Shown: positions 33,921 through 45,037 of the stretch, piece by piece | Numbering within the stretch: the stretch's first letter is position 1 | Layout: the number at the start of each line of letters is the position of its first letter | Source of the DNA: Trachythela sp. YZ-2020 | Lineage: Eukaryota; Cnidaria; Anthozoa; Malacalcyonacea; Clavulariidae | Length of the DNA stretch: 64,000 nucleotides | Direction: 5' to 3' | NCBI GenBank assembly: GCA_016169945.1 | Contig: JADLSH010000249.1 | Location: 868,001 to 932,000, forward strand | The notes under the pieces: model-generated | What the model was told of the DNA's origin: nothing | The model's input: only the letters and a program-made list of their open reading frames with translations | Databases searched by the model: none | Translations under genes and position numbers: made by a program

Positions 33921-34299
33921 CATTAAGAGAAAATTAAAATTGTCAGGCTTTAGACAGAGTATGATATTGATAGAATAATAAAGTAGAGCACATTAATTAA
34001 GGCGCGTCGCAATGAGCTAATCGTTCGTATCCAAAACAGGCAGCGCAGATTAAATAACTCTTTAATGTTTAACTTCCCCCACGATCGAAAATCATAAATC
34101 TGGATGTCTAAGCCTGGATTAATCTGGCTAATTTAGGAATTAAACACCCATGTTAAGTGGGGATTTTAACACTCTAGATCTTGAAAATACTGCCGGTTTC
34201 TTTTGCGGTGTGGCTGCAAACATGCAGCTGTGAAAGACTAAATGGACGTCTTATAATGTATTAAAGTTCTAAACTGCTCTTCGTATTAAAAGTTCCAGT

Positions 34300-34327
34300 C
34301 AGGGCGCTTATATACATAAGCGCCCTG
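34300..34327. mobile_element. 28-bp perfect palindrome with 8-bp target duplication
   Basis: CAGGGCGCTTAT and ATAAGCGCCCTG are perfect 12-bp arms around ATAC. GTTCCAGT occurs directly on both sides (34292-34299, 34328-34335). The ends CAGGGCGC resemble the hAT-like element at 6723-7212. It looks like a hAT insertion internally deleted to almost nothing. Confidence 0.7.
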
Positions 34328-34724
34328 GTTCCAGTAACGACCATATCTCTTATTGATCCAATGTTACCGGCTACAGGATAAAACCTAAACTAAACTAACT
34401 CTATTTATACTTGATAGGTCTATGAGCAGCTGCCCCCCCCCCCACCGCCCACCCCCAGAAAAATTGAAACGTCGACAAGTTGAGCAAATTTTCAACCCAA
34501 ATCGGGCAAAAAATATGTTTTTTGTTAATTAACACAACGAAATCATTCACAATTACATTCGAAGACTCGAACCATGAAAAGTTCCATGCAGAAAGGTCCA
34601 TCTCGTATTGTTCCAGTGTTACTACAGGTAGAAACCTAAACTAAACTAGCTGTATTGATACTGGCTAGCTCTATCAGTTCTAAACTGTTCTCCCTAGAGA
34701 ACTTGCGGTTAATGCTCAGCAGCT

Positions 34725-34900
34725 GGACTCTGTAGCTCAGTTGGTTAGAGCGCTGCACCGGAATCGCAGGACAGCAGGTTCAATTCCTGCCAGAGGGCCT
34801 AAGTTGCTTTTTTCGCAACTACTCCTGGCTAGGTCTAAAAATGTATATAAATTTCCGTTCGAGTATTCCATCTACAAATTAAACACCTTCTACTGTCTCC
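34725..34900 (+). mobile_element. tRNA-headed SINE, second family
   Basis: 34725-34799 has a D-arm (GCTCAGTTGGTTAGAGC), T-arm (GCAGGTTCAATTCCTGC) and A/B boxes (TAGCTCAGTTGG, GGTTCAATTCC). Acceptor-stem pairing is poor. The following body (CGCAACTACTCCTGGCTAGG...TTCGAGTATTCCATCTAC) recurs at 26500-26575 without the head, so this is a SINE rather than a working tRNA gene. Confidence 0.7.
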
Positions 34901-35210
34901 CTAGAGGTCCAGTAAGGGCCATCTCGTATTATTCCATGAGTGTTACTACAGGAAGAAACCTAAACTAGACTAATTTTATTAACACTGGTTATAGCTCTAT
35001 CAGTTCTAAACTGTTCTCTCCAGAGGTCCAGTAAGGGTCATAACTTATTGATCCAGTGTTACTACAGGAGGAAACCTAAACTAAACTAACTATATATTTA
35101 TACTTGATAGCTCTATCAGTTCTAAACTGTTCTCCATAGAGGTCCAGTAAGGGCGATCCCTGATTGATCAAGTGTTACTACAGGAGAAAACCTAAACTAA
35201 ACTAACCTTA

Positions 35211-37189
35211 ATTCTAGATCGGTCGTGAAGGGGGCCAGGCTAGGGGCAAGCTAATGGGAGCTGGATTTGCTTAGGTCTATGGGAATGGGACTGTTGCACC
35301 AGCAATGCTGCTGCTGGGAATGGGATTTGGCCAATGCATGGGATGGGCAAAATTCCGTACTTCGTATTTCAATTTTAATGAGCGATGTTATCTTTGTGCA
35401 GCGAAAAGTGTGGGGGTGGGATATGACCGCAGCCATGCGGTCCGTGAATATCGTCTTTTTATGCCGGATATGTTCAACCTTGTCAATGTCTGGCATACCA
35501 AGTTTTGTTTCTGTAAACAGTCTGGTTGCTATACAGTCGTTACTGACCTCACCAAGACAAATATGTGACCCCAATTCTTATGTAAATCATCTGTAATCAT
35601 AATGTTAGCAATCCTAAGTATGTCAAGGACCGGACTTCTCTAACATGTGGCACAAATTTCCCATTACAGACAGATGTATGCTGAAAATCGCTTTCACAGA
35701 AGTCTACATAATGAATTGAAGGTGGTTGGATTCCAGGAATCGCAGACCACCCTAATTTTCGTTATAAATTCTTGAAATTTCAAACCATAGTGGCCTTAAT
35801 GGAAATAAATGTCAGTTGCATATTGAAGGATTTAGGGATGACCCTGAGCCTCAATAGGGAGATATAATAAGTTTGATCTTGTTAGTAAAAAAACCGCACA
35901 ATCTGCGTGTTAATATCTTGAATGCGTGGTTCCTGTGTAGGTAGCGTCTATACGCGATAAGCTTCGGGCGTTTAGGATCAAACTACCTAAAAAATTCAAC
36001 AAGAACTTCGACGTTTCTAGCGGCCAAACTAACTGTCTTTGTGTATTCTTGTATTTGCAGGCAGATTGAAATAGAATTGAGAGATGTAGTATAAATTTTT
36101 TACTATCATACGGACAGTATCCACATTTCAGAAGTTGACCACCAGCTGCTGTTCTGAAACGCTTGTTGCTGAAATCCAACACAGCGCGATTTATATTAGA
36201 GTACGATCTAACGTTGAAAACATTTTCAGCACTCACAAATGCATTTTATTGTTGTAATCGCCTTAAAATTTTAAACAGTTTTGTGGTGTATTGTTCTTTT
36301 CCATATTTAAAATGATAACAGTGGAATGTATATATAGTCTAAAATTTGCGACTGCTAGCTATATCTTTTAAATCCGATTAAAGTTTAAGTGTTTGTTTAT
36401 GGATTCTCTTTTCCCGACACGCAAATCACACTAAGATGAACATTACTATATCGCGTGTGTGTGTAAGTGTGTGGGTTATTATATTTTATATCTATATTGG
36501 ATTTTGGTCTATAAATCAACTATCTTCATTGATAATACATTCTAAAATTAGCTAATCATAGGCTGACAGGGACGTCGTAGGGTATAAAGTCGTTATACTA
36601 AAATTGAATGTTAAATTCTGTGAAAGAACCTGATCTCTTTAAAAACCTCCACATAAGTAAAATTTTGTGCAAAATACAGTCCATTTGGACGCAATTCGTT
36701 TGCAAAATCGCTTCAGAAAACGCTAGAAATGCAGTCCTGGAGCTTCAAAAATATAAAACTCATTTCTGGGGGAGGACCCCAAGACCACCCCTATCTTTTA
36801 AACAACTCAGTATTACAATGACAATCAATCAGAAAAAGGTCTATTATAATCATTATACTTCAAGTAAATTTTAACATTGAAGTTCAATTTTCAGGTAAAA
36901 TTATTTGACCCCCTCCCCCCCCAACTCCAAATGCTTCGTTACGTCCTTGCATAGACATGCATAATGAAAATAAGTTTTCACCCATAACTCATAAGTATAG
37001 AAAGTTTTTCTCCAGAGTTATGGGCCAAAAATTGATCCTTTAATGACATTTGACGGTTTACATTATCGAAAATTCTTTGACCGAATTAAAGTACAATTTG
37101 ATCTTATTGTGCGACAGTGTAAACCATTGAAATAATATTGATCTATGTTCTGTTAGAAAACGAAACTAAACTATTAATTACACTAATTT
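35211..37189. other. intergenic; unrecognised open region and PLE-terminus relic
   Basis: 35250-35600 is open in three frames on both strands without a known domain. 35925-36065 holds GTTCCTGTGTAGGTAGCGTC...AACAAGAACTTCGACGTTTC, a minus-strand PLE-terminus relic. 36600-36950 contains C-tract transposon-like sequence. No gene is supported. Confidence 0.4.
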
Positions 37190-37419
37190 TACGTATACTG
37201 GATAGCTCAGTATCAGTTCTTAACTGTTCTCCCTAGAGGGCCAGTAAGGTGCATCATTTATCGGTCCAGCTAAAGTCTCGACAATTACAGGAAACAGCGT
37301 TTATTCTAAGAAATTTTCAATAGTGCACATTTCAGAGAAAGGTTATGCCCCTTGAGGAAATTTGAAGTGCTCATTGAGTTTCAGTGATAGTGGAAGAAAC
37401 TGGGACCACATTATAAAGA

Positions 37420-37770
37420 GGTGCAGCGATCCTCTTCCGGGAAATTTTGAAATCTGGAGTCTCTGAAATGCCATTTCCTGTACTTTGGGGAGAAATTATA
37501 TAAAACTTCTTCAGGTAACAAATTATCAAAAAGAGCAAAAAAGACAACCCATCTCCCTAACCGTAACCCCCAGCCTGCCTATCTCATTTAATTTGTTTGT
37601 GCCTTTGTGGCCTAACCGCCATTGTTCAAGTTCCACCTGTAGTTTATTGCCTGTGCTGTGTGGTGTTGCTATATAGCACTTTCACATTCAATACTGCACA
37701 CTTTCCAATTAATACTGCACCGGCAAAGTGTGCAATACTGGACATTAAAATAGGCCCTGACAAGAAATCT
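37420..37770. repeat. second copy of the repeat at 22315-22606
   Basis: TCCGGGAAATTTTGAAATCTGG at the left, then CCTGTGCTGTGTGGTGTTGC and CACACTTTCCAATTAATACTG, ending AAATAGGCCCTGAC. The same blocks and order occur at 22315-22606. It is probably a hAT-type non-autonomous element whose left end is unclear. Confidence 0.6.
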
Positions 37771-37784
37771 AATAGCCAGATAAA

Positions 37785-37965
37785 ACGTGCCTGTGGTGTT
37801 TGGTAGCCGAGTCAAATGCTGGAAGCATTCTTCTCGAATGCGACAGCATGAGGCAAAATTACTGATGAATCAGACAACTGCATATTGCAAGAATCAAATC
37901 TCGGTTACACAGGTGAAAGGCGCTAACCACTTTCGGCTACCAACATCCCTCTATCTATACCTATA
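37785..37965 (-). mobile_element. tRNA-derived SINE copy
   Basis: On the minus strand GCCGAAAGTGGTTAGCGCC (A-box-like) and GAGATTTGATTCTTGC (B-box-like) precede CAATATGCAGTTGTCTGATT, then the body with TGCTTCCAGCATTTGACTC. There is no tail array at this copy. Confidence 0.6.
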
Positions 37966-38757
37966 AGCATGCATGCAAACGACTTCAACTCATTTTGATG
38001 CTATGAGTATGTACTCAAAGACAACGGCACATACCGGGTGGCGCAAAAAAAAGTACCGCTGTTTGATTTAGTATAACTTAAACACTAAAAGAGCTAGTAC
38101 ACTAAAACGAGTTTCTTTGCATTCAGCGATGTCTAACTTATTAAATTTTGATATACGCCACGCACATTTTCATGTAATATTGACCGAGATAGCTGCGTTT
38201 CAACTTGAGTAAATTGTTTGGCTTAAAATGTCCTGAGAAAAATATAAATAAATATTATAGCTTTTTAGTATTTTTATTCGTTATTATGAAGTTCATGAAG
38301 TTATAAAAAGGCCAAATGTTAGAATAAAAGAGCATATCTATTCAAGAAACATTTCTAACTTCAACTTCACTTCATTGAAATAATACTTACGATAAAATGG
38401 TAACGGTTATCAAAACTCATTCATTTTTTGTTTGGGGAATTTTTTCTTATTTCGCCCAGAGATATTATTAAAGATTATTTCTATTTTCTCCATTTTTTAA
38501 TCTTTATGCTAGAGGCCTTCTAGAAACCTGATAGGCTTTTTAATTAAGACCCTATTTATGTTATTTATATATACTAATTCAGTACGTATAAAGGATATAT
38601 GTATACATAATATAAGAATATTATTATAAGCATGCAATAGCTTGATTGTATATTCCGATCCTTTTTATAACTATCATACATTAATTATTGAACATATAAC
38701 GTCTTTTTCTTTCCTTTTAAAAGTGCTATATAGGAATTAATATCTTTATATTTAGGC
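37966..38757. other. intergenic, no gene seen
   Basis: AT-rich. ACCGGGTGGCGCAAAAAAAAG at about 38034 looks like the end of a Tc1/mariner-like element, but no matching inverted end was found. Confidence 0.35.
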
Positions 38758-39150
38758 CAATCCTGGATGAGCAAATTCCAGGGCCGTAGCAACCGGGGGG
38801 GGGGGAGGCTGGGGGGGGGGGCTGCAGCCCCCCCAATAATTTGTAAAAATAAATTTCAAATTGATTTCAGTTAACCGTTTCACTTACAATTATTGAACAG
38901 AAACACTTCAGTAACTCTTGGAAAACAGATTTAATGAGTCACTAGCCTAACTTCCAAAGACTTTTAGATAGTGGCGTACCGAGCGGGGAGCAGGGGGTGG
39001 TACAACACAAATTTTTAAAACAATGTCGGTAAATTGACCTTCGTCGGTTAAAACGTAGAATTTGAAAGTAACTTGGTCGGTAAATTTTAAAATTTCAAAT
39101 AACCGGCACAGCCACAGGGCCGTCGGCAGTAATTTGCTCATCCAGGATTG
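38758..39150. mobile_element. nested TIR element with long G-tracts
   Basis: A 20-bp perfect inverted repeat (CAATCCTGGATGAGCAAATT and its reverse complement) encloses inner CAGGGCCGTAGC...CAGGGCCGTCGG sequences. G10-G11 runs at 38796-38822 are followed by CTGCAGCCCCCCC, a potential quadruplex or hairpin. Confidence 0.55.
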
Positions 39151-39629
39151 CACTTCTTTTCATACTCTATCTATTTCTTGCAGAGCCAACTACAATCAAC
39201 TCATCTGTGATAGTTTGTCGTTACTTTCACATCGTGTATATAGAATCGAATGTGTTGATTGGTGCAGAATGTTTCAACTTGTCAGGGGAAGCATTCTTCT
39301 CAGCAGGTTCTCAGCAGGAAAAAAATATCAATACAATCCAAAAATGTAAATAAAATCCTTTGAGTGAACGAGAAAAGTACGTTGGCGATTCTCGACAGAC
39401 CCGGCTTCGATTACGGCTCGCGGTTGAACAGTAAAGAATGCATAAAGCCAATGGGGCAATGTAATACAGCATTCCCACTTGGCGACGTTACCGGAGCAAA
39501 GAACCTTCGTCCGCTAGTTAAATAGCAGGAACTTCTTTCTTCTTAAAAAGCATTTGTATCACTAGCAAATACCGTAACTAGTCACTACGCCTAAGTGAAA
39601 GAATCTCACATAATGTTGGAGTTAAATTA

Positions 39630-39900
39630 ATTTGGCCGCGGTAAAAATTCAGGAGTAAAATTACTCCCAATTTTTACTCCTGTTCGAGAATATTTATAGT
39701 TAAAACGACTCCTGGAGTAATATCAGTAAGGAGTAAAAATTACTCCATTATTTCTACTCCTTTGCTGGAGTAAATTTTACTCCTTCAGTGGAGTTAAAAT
39801 GACCCCAGTGGAGTAAAATGACTCCCAGTGGACTCCCAATGCGTACCGAAATGGAGCAGCTTTAACTCCATTTTTGGAGTAGATTTTACTTAGGTTTTAG
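39630..39900. repeat. GGAGTAAAA-rich irregular repeat
   Basis: More than a dozen occurrences of GGAGTAAA/TTTACTCC in both orientations, including GGAGTAAATTTTACTCC. Spacing is irregular. The segment could fold into many alternative hairpins. Confidence 0.65.
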
Positions 39901-41240
39901 AAACTTCGCAATTTTGATTAAAAATCCTCCCAGGAAGCACGGAAAATGCACTTCTGAGGCTTAAAAAATGCAAAATTTTCCTGAGGGAGCATGCCCCCAG
40001 ACAATGCGCGATGGACTATAGTAACGTTGTGCTTTCCCTGAGGTTTAGTAACTAACTCGGTAAATTTCAGCCCCCCCCCATCCGAAAAAGCTTCCTACGG
40101 CACTGTATTCCCGCAAACATCAACTCCTTTACTAGAGAGAGTGTGCATTACATAATTTGTGTGCATTACATAATTTGTTCTTTTATAAGTCTTTTGAAGC
40201 TTAGATGCATTTCTTGTGTTATCATGGTGATGAATTTCATTGTTATATATGAGGTAATTTACGAATATTTCTCGGGTAAATTCTTCAGTTGATAATTGGC
40301 GAAATTAGATAGTCATTCAATTTATAAATGTTTAATATTTCTAACTCCTTAAATATTGGTTCAGTGTGTTCAAAATAGGAGTTAAAGATATGGAATTTTT
40401 TGATTACTGCTTAACGGATGATGTGAGCAATTTTTTCAAGTTGAGATGTCGTGGAATAAGGACGTTTTTAGCAAAACAACGCGAAGAATGCGGAATTCTT
40501 TTTAATATTTTGCTCTGGGAATGTGGAATATTTTATAATATGCCTCAAAAACAGAATTCTGCCTCAACCCCCAATACTTTGTTTGCTACTCCTCACGGCT
40601 TAAATTAACAAGCTAATTAATTTAGCGACCCTTATTGAGCGCTACTATAGCCTTACTCGCTTCTATTGCTCAGTGATTTCACGCAAGAGCGAGTATTTCA
40701 CAATATTGGTACAGGTCTAAAATAGATTACATGAAAGAAAACACCATTTGAAATTCAAATAACATGTGCTTGGAAACTTCTTTCGCATCACAGAGGAGCA
40801 AGGTCGAATTGGTCAATTGATTTTTGTTGAAATCACACTTGTCATTAAGACAGACTGTAAAATGCTTTGACGCAATGTTAAATTGTTGGGAATGACTGTC
40901 TGCATGCATAGGGTATATGCTCTACCAACTGAAAATTGACATTATATGGTAGCATGCACAGTGGCGAGTACATGTCAGCTTTTCACCGGAGTTTGATTTC
41001 TGCAATACTGATGCAGTTGCCTTCACGATTACGATTTTGCCTCATGCAAGCGTTGAAGAGTGCTTCACTGTTTGACTCTACCAAACACCAAACGTTTCGT
41101 CCGAGTACGGCTGGTTAATTTCCTAAATTTGACAACAGTGGACAAACAAGAATGTAGTGGTGACAAATATATAACTGCAGGTAAAGAAGAGATTTACTTT
41201 AATTTGTTTGGTCGAATTATACTGTCCCTTGTACTGGACC
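39901..41240. other. intergenic, no gene seen
   Basis: A frame at 40366-40608 has no recognisable domain. 40800-41110 contains a partial SINE body (GAGTGCTTCACTGTTTGACTC). The remainder is AT-rich. Confidence 0.35.
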
Positions 41241-41740
41241 TCTAAGAAGAACAATTTAAAACTGATAGGGTTATCCAATATAAGTAAAGTTAGTGAAGTT
41301 TACGTTTCCTTTGCTAGTAAAACTGGACCAATATTTCAATAAGGAATACACCTTACTGCACCTCCAGGAAGAACAGTCTATTAGTGCTTTAGCACTATTA
41401 CGTACCACCCAGAGCGTACCACCCTCATATAAAGACTCTACTACTACTTCAGTTAAGAACTGATAGAGGTATCCAGTATAAACAAAGTTAGTTTAGTTTA
41501 GTTTAGTTTAGTTTAGGTTTCCTCCTGTACCAACACTGGATCAAAAGGGATGACCCTTACTGGATCTCTAGGAAGAAAAGTTGAGAACTAATAGAGCTAT
41601 CAGTCCAGTATAAAGTTAGTTTTCAGTTTAGGTTTCCTAGGGTAGTAAAAATGAACCAATAAGAAATATAGGCTTTAATTACTGGACCTCTATAGGGAGA
41701 ACAGTTTGGAACTGATACAGAACTGATCGAGTATAAAGTG
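41240..41740 (+). repeat. SINE-tail modules, plus orientation
   Basis: Four or five diverged units with GTTTCCTCCTGTA, ACTGGATC, ACCTCTAGG.AGAA.AGT and GAACTGATAGAG..ATCCAGTAT. One unit is interrupted at about 41385-41455 by CGTACCACCC repeats, and TTTAG is locally expanded at about 41485-41510. Confidence 0.7.
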
Positions 41741-42193
41741 CGTGGGGGCCGTTTCATTAAGCGTTATGAGATAGCAATGTGCTGGTCAACTTCAGAAATG
41801 TTGATAGCATAATTCGACCAAGCAAATTAAAGCAAATCTCTTCTTCAGTTAAATATTTGTCACCAAATACAAGACTACTATAAATATGAATGAAGATTGT
41901 GAGTAATTTGAGTCTTTTCTCCGCATGTTTTGTTTCAAAAATGCAATCGGTGGACAAAAGGCATTGCAGGAGAAAGTATGTTAGCCGAAGGATGAAATAT
42001 TCATGATTGAAATTCCATAAAAATACAGTTGCTGCGGCAAAATGTGAGCACGTTATATATTGAAAGACTTTTCACCGTTACATTTTTAACATGTTAAGAT
42101 CTTATACTGCAGTGAATTATAAAAGGAAGAAACCGAATCTTCACTGTACTCGAATCCCAACTCGAATTCTAATTCGAATCTTAAAAAATATTA

Positions 42194-42446
42194 GGGACCT
42201 TTAGCAATGACTACGAGTACGACAACGAGTACGAGATTAGTCATTTTCGCGTGTTGTTTGTATACGCCATCTCACAAAAGTCGCAGTCGTCGAGCTTTTG
42301 AGTACGAGATTTATCAAAATTCTCGTAGCCCAAAGCCCAAAGACTGCGACTTTTGCGAGATGGCGTATACAAACAACACGGCGTTTGGCGCGAAAATGAC
42401 GAATCTCGTACTCGTAGTCGTACTCGTAATCATTGCTAAAGCTCCC
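42194..42446. mobile_element. near-palindromic foldback MITE
   Basis: Arms of about 100 bp (GGGACCTTTAGCAATGACTA... to ...GCCATCTCACAAAAGTCGCA) pair with the right half ending TCATTGCTAAAGCTCCC. TATTA flanks both sides (42189-42193, 42447-42451). Runs of TACGAGTACGA give extra internal self-complementarity. Confidence 0.78.
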
Positions 42447-42451
42447 TATTA

Positions 42452-44690
42452 ACTCGGTATATACATACTAGTAACACGATTTTTGCACTCTGCATGATAA
42501 CTGTCGGTTTACCACGCTCTTCCGCACGATAGTGCTTAGTGAAACCTCCTATGGTGTTACAGGAAATAACATTGGGGGTGGACCAATTCAAATCCTCACA
42601 AAAATATATATCCGTGTGCGACTACGTTTACATAACAGGAATTGAAAAAAATGGGGAAATGGGAACATATTAATATATAATTCATTATTTGATGCGCTTT
42701 CGCCAAAACAGTTTGAAATTCCGGTGTTTTCACCTTGAACCATCAATGCGCTCCACGGTGGGCGTTTGAGCACTTGAACTGCACGGAAATTGGTGATTCA
42801 AGACTCGCTCATTCATATTTAAATTTATGTTGATTATATTTACGACTTATGACTATAGATACAATCATGCTGTTTGAAATCCTTAATAGAAACTTGTTTT
42901 CCCGTTTGCAGGAGAGAAAGGCCAACCCTCCTAGGTAGGTAGGTTACGGTTGTGTGTGTTTTATATGGTGGGCAACTTCAAATATATTGAAACAGTATGG
43001 GAGCGAGCAAATGATGGTAAATGTTCCATTACATGTATTTACCACCAAACACAAGGTCAATACATGTAGTGACCAATTTAGAGCGTGCAGTTCCGCGCTA
43101 TTATTGATACACATGGTACGTACGTGTTAAAATTCAAATGTATATTGAAACTTATGGCAGCCGTCAAACGATAAGGTCAATACATAGTGAATAACTAATT
43201 ACTTCAACAATTAACTGTCTTTCTTTTTAGACTTGACTACCATGTGCTGTTGCACTCACTTATACAGTACTTATTTAAACCCACATATCGGCCAAAATCT
43301 CGTTAAAATCTCGCTTCTCACTCAGAGTATTTTTCGGTTCAAATGTTTAGCTCTAGAACTATATTCAATGGACAAGGATTTGTTGGTTATTTTTTGAAAA
43401 TTTACTCTCGGCAAATGCGAGCCTAGCAAACAATGGTACTGAAAAACAGCCAGTCTTTTACTTCGTGGTAATGGTAACCCTTCATGCAGGGACCTGTAGG
43501 GCTCATCCATAACACCCACCGAATGACGTTCGAAATTCCAACGTTTTTTAATGAGTGCATAAGGAATTAGTCGTGGGCTTATTTCTATTCTTTTTGTAAT
43601 GGTGTTTACCAGTCGTGAGCTAGATTGTGCCAGTTAATGACCATTTGCCATTAGTTCCTAAGCATTCCACGACTTAAAGTTAATCCTAGAGAATATTACT
43701 ATTTGTCTAAATACTTTCGGGCAAAACAAATTAACGGGAAAGAGGGGAACGATTTCCGTTATTGCTCAGCATAAACAATTCACATTTGGGGAGTTGTTTT
43801 TGCGTGAATTCAGTAAGAGTTACATGTTGTTAGATGATGGTCAACTTCAGAAATGTTGTCAGTTTATAGGAGCAAGCAAATTAAACTATGCATCTCTCAA
43901 TTCTATTTATTGACCACCCATTCAAGACTACTACATATAATGAAAAGAACTAATAGTATTTTCTTACTTTGATAACTGTACGTCCAGCATGCACGATAGT
44001 GCTAGTGAAAACCACACATCCATATGGAGCATTTCTATTGGTGAAGATTCAGTACAACATTCACACACTTATTAATGTGATCAATGCACCATGTAATTTC
44101 TGAATTTAATCTGAAAAATATATCTGATCAGAGATAAAGCAATTTTCCCAACACAATGTGGACCAGGTGTTAATGACACAAGGGTGATAGCTCAACCAAA
44201 ATCGAAATAGCAAGCCGGCGAGAAAATTCTAGCAAAATATATTGGTACATTTTGTGAAGGTCAAGTTTAGGGCTAAGTTTCCTCTACCACAGAGAAATAT
44301 CATGCTGTTTGGACATATAAACTTAATTCGCTCCACCTAAGCGTACATTCATTGGAAATTGCTTTCAAAACGCAGCAAGCGTGGTATATATAATTCCTTG
44401 CTATCGTATTACGACATTTGGCCTTTGGGGTTATGGAAGAACAGCGATCGCGTCACGCTCAACTGCGAAATTGCACACATTGCAGGCATTGCAATTATGC
44501 AGCGATCAATTACGCGTTGACAGCAAAAATATCGTTATTTTAGCTAGAAACCGGAAAATCTACATCGAATATGGTGGAATGGACCCTACTTCGTTTCGGG
44601 ATGGGTGATTTTAACACCACCAAAAGACTTCGAATTTTTTCAGATTTTGTCCATATCATGGTGGTGATACATTCCGATCAAAGGCGCCGA
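42452..44690. other. intergenic, dispersed repeat fragments
   Basis: A repeat with GGTCAACTTCAGAAATGTTG, AGCAAATTAAA.., ATTCTATTTATT..CCACC and GCACGATAGTGCTTAGTGAAA has pieces at 42480-42560, 42975-43110 and 43835-44020. It also occurs at 21650-21790, 41740-41980, 48185-48350 and 62810-63000. No gene is supported. Confidence 0.4.
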
Positions 44691-44699
44691 TTTCATTCT

Positions 44700-45037
44700 G
44701 ATTGGCTACGAGAACGGAAACTATAAATAACTTTACCCCAAAATTAATTCGGTTGCCTAGCGTTCTGGCCAAATCTACCTGGTTACTCAAATTGCAGTAA
44801 ATTCTATCAATAATCAACTACTTATAGATTCATTCTGCTCAAGATCAAGGTCTGTGAGGGGTCAAGAGTAGAGGCAAGGGGATTTGAGACCAATTCGGTC
44901 AAACGATATATGCTATTTTGCTTCGAACCCCGCCACAGACCAACAGCAACACATTTCGAAGCACATCGTTCTCAAAGGATTGGATTTTATTGACGACTTT
45001 AAAGCGTGGTAGCGATTCGTCTTCGCCGATTTGGACC
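44700..45037 (+). promoter_or_regulatory. candidate cyclin D promoter and 5' leader
   Basis: ATTGG (inverted CCAAT) at 44701-44705 and TATAAATA at 44722-44729 precede the cyclin D start by about 310 bp. An in-frame ATG at 44918 would add 40 non-conserved residues. The ATG at 45038 is preferred because the LxCxE motif follows it at once, as in other D cyclins. Confidence 0.4.

Larger units (their letters stand above)
34250..35210 (-). repeat. SINE-tail array with embedded insertions
   Basis: About six tail modules (CTCTATCAGTTCTAAACTGT, AGAGGTCCAGTAAGGGC, GTGTTACTACAGGAGGAAACC) read as on the minus-strand SINE. They are interrupted by a 28-bp palindrome (34300-34327), an unrelated 150-bp segment starting with a C-tract (34431-34600) and a tRNA-headed SINE (34725-34900). 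Confidence 0.75.

Noticed and set aside
34725..34799. Functional tRNA gene
   Set aside because: D and T arms are good but the acceptor stem is poorly paired, and the downstream body recurs elsewhere, so it is a SINE head.
38034..38060. Tc1/mariner element end (ACCGGGTGGCGC)
   Set aside because: No matching inverted end or transposase was found, so it was not called as an element.
44918..45037. Upstream in-frame ATG as the cyclin D start
   Set aside because: The 40 extra residues are not cyclin-like, and the LxCxE motif normally lies at the extreme N-terminus, as it does from 45038.
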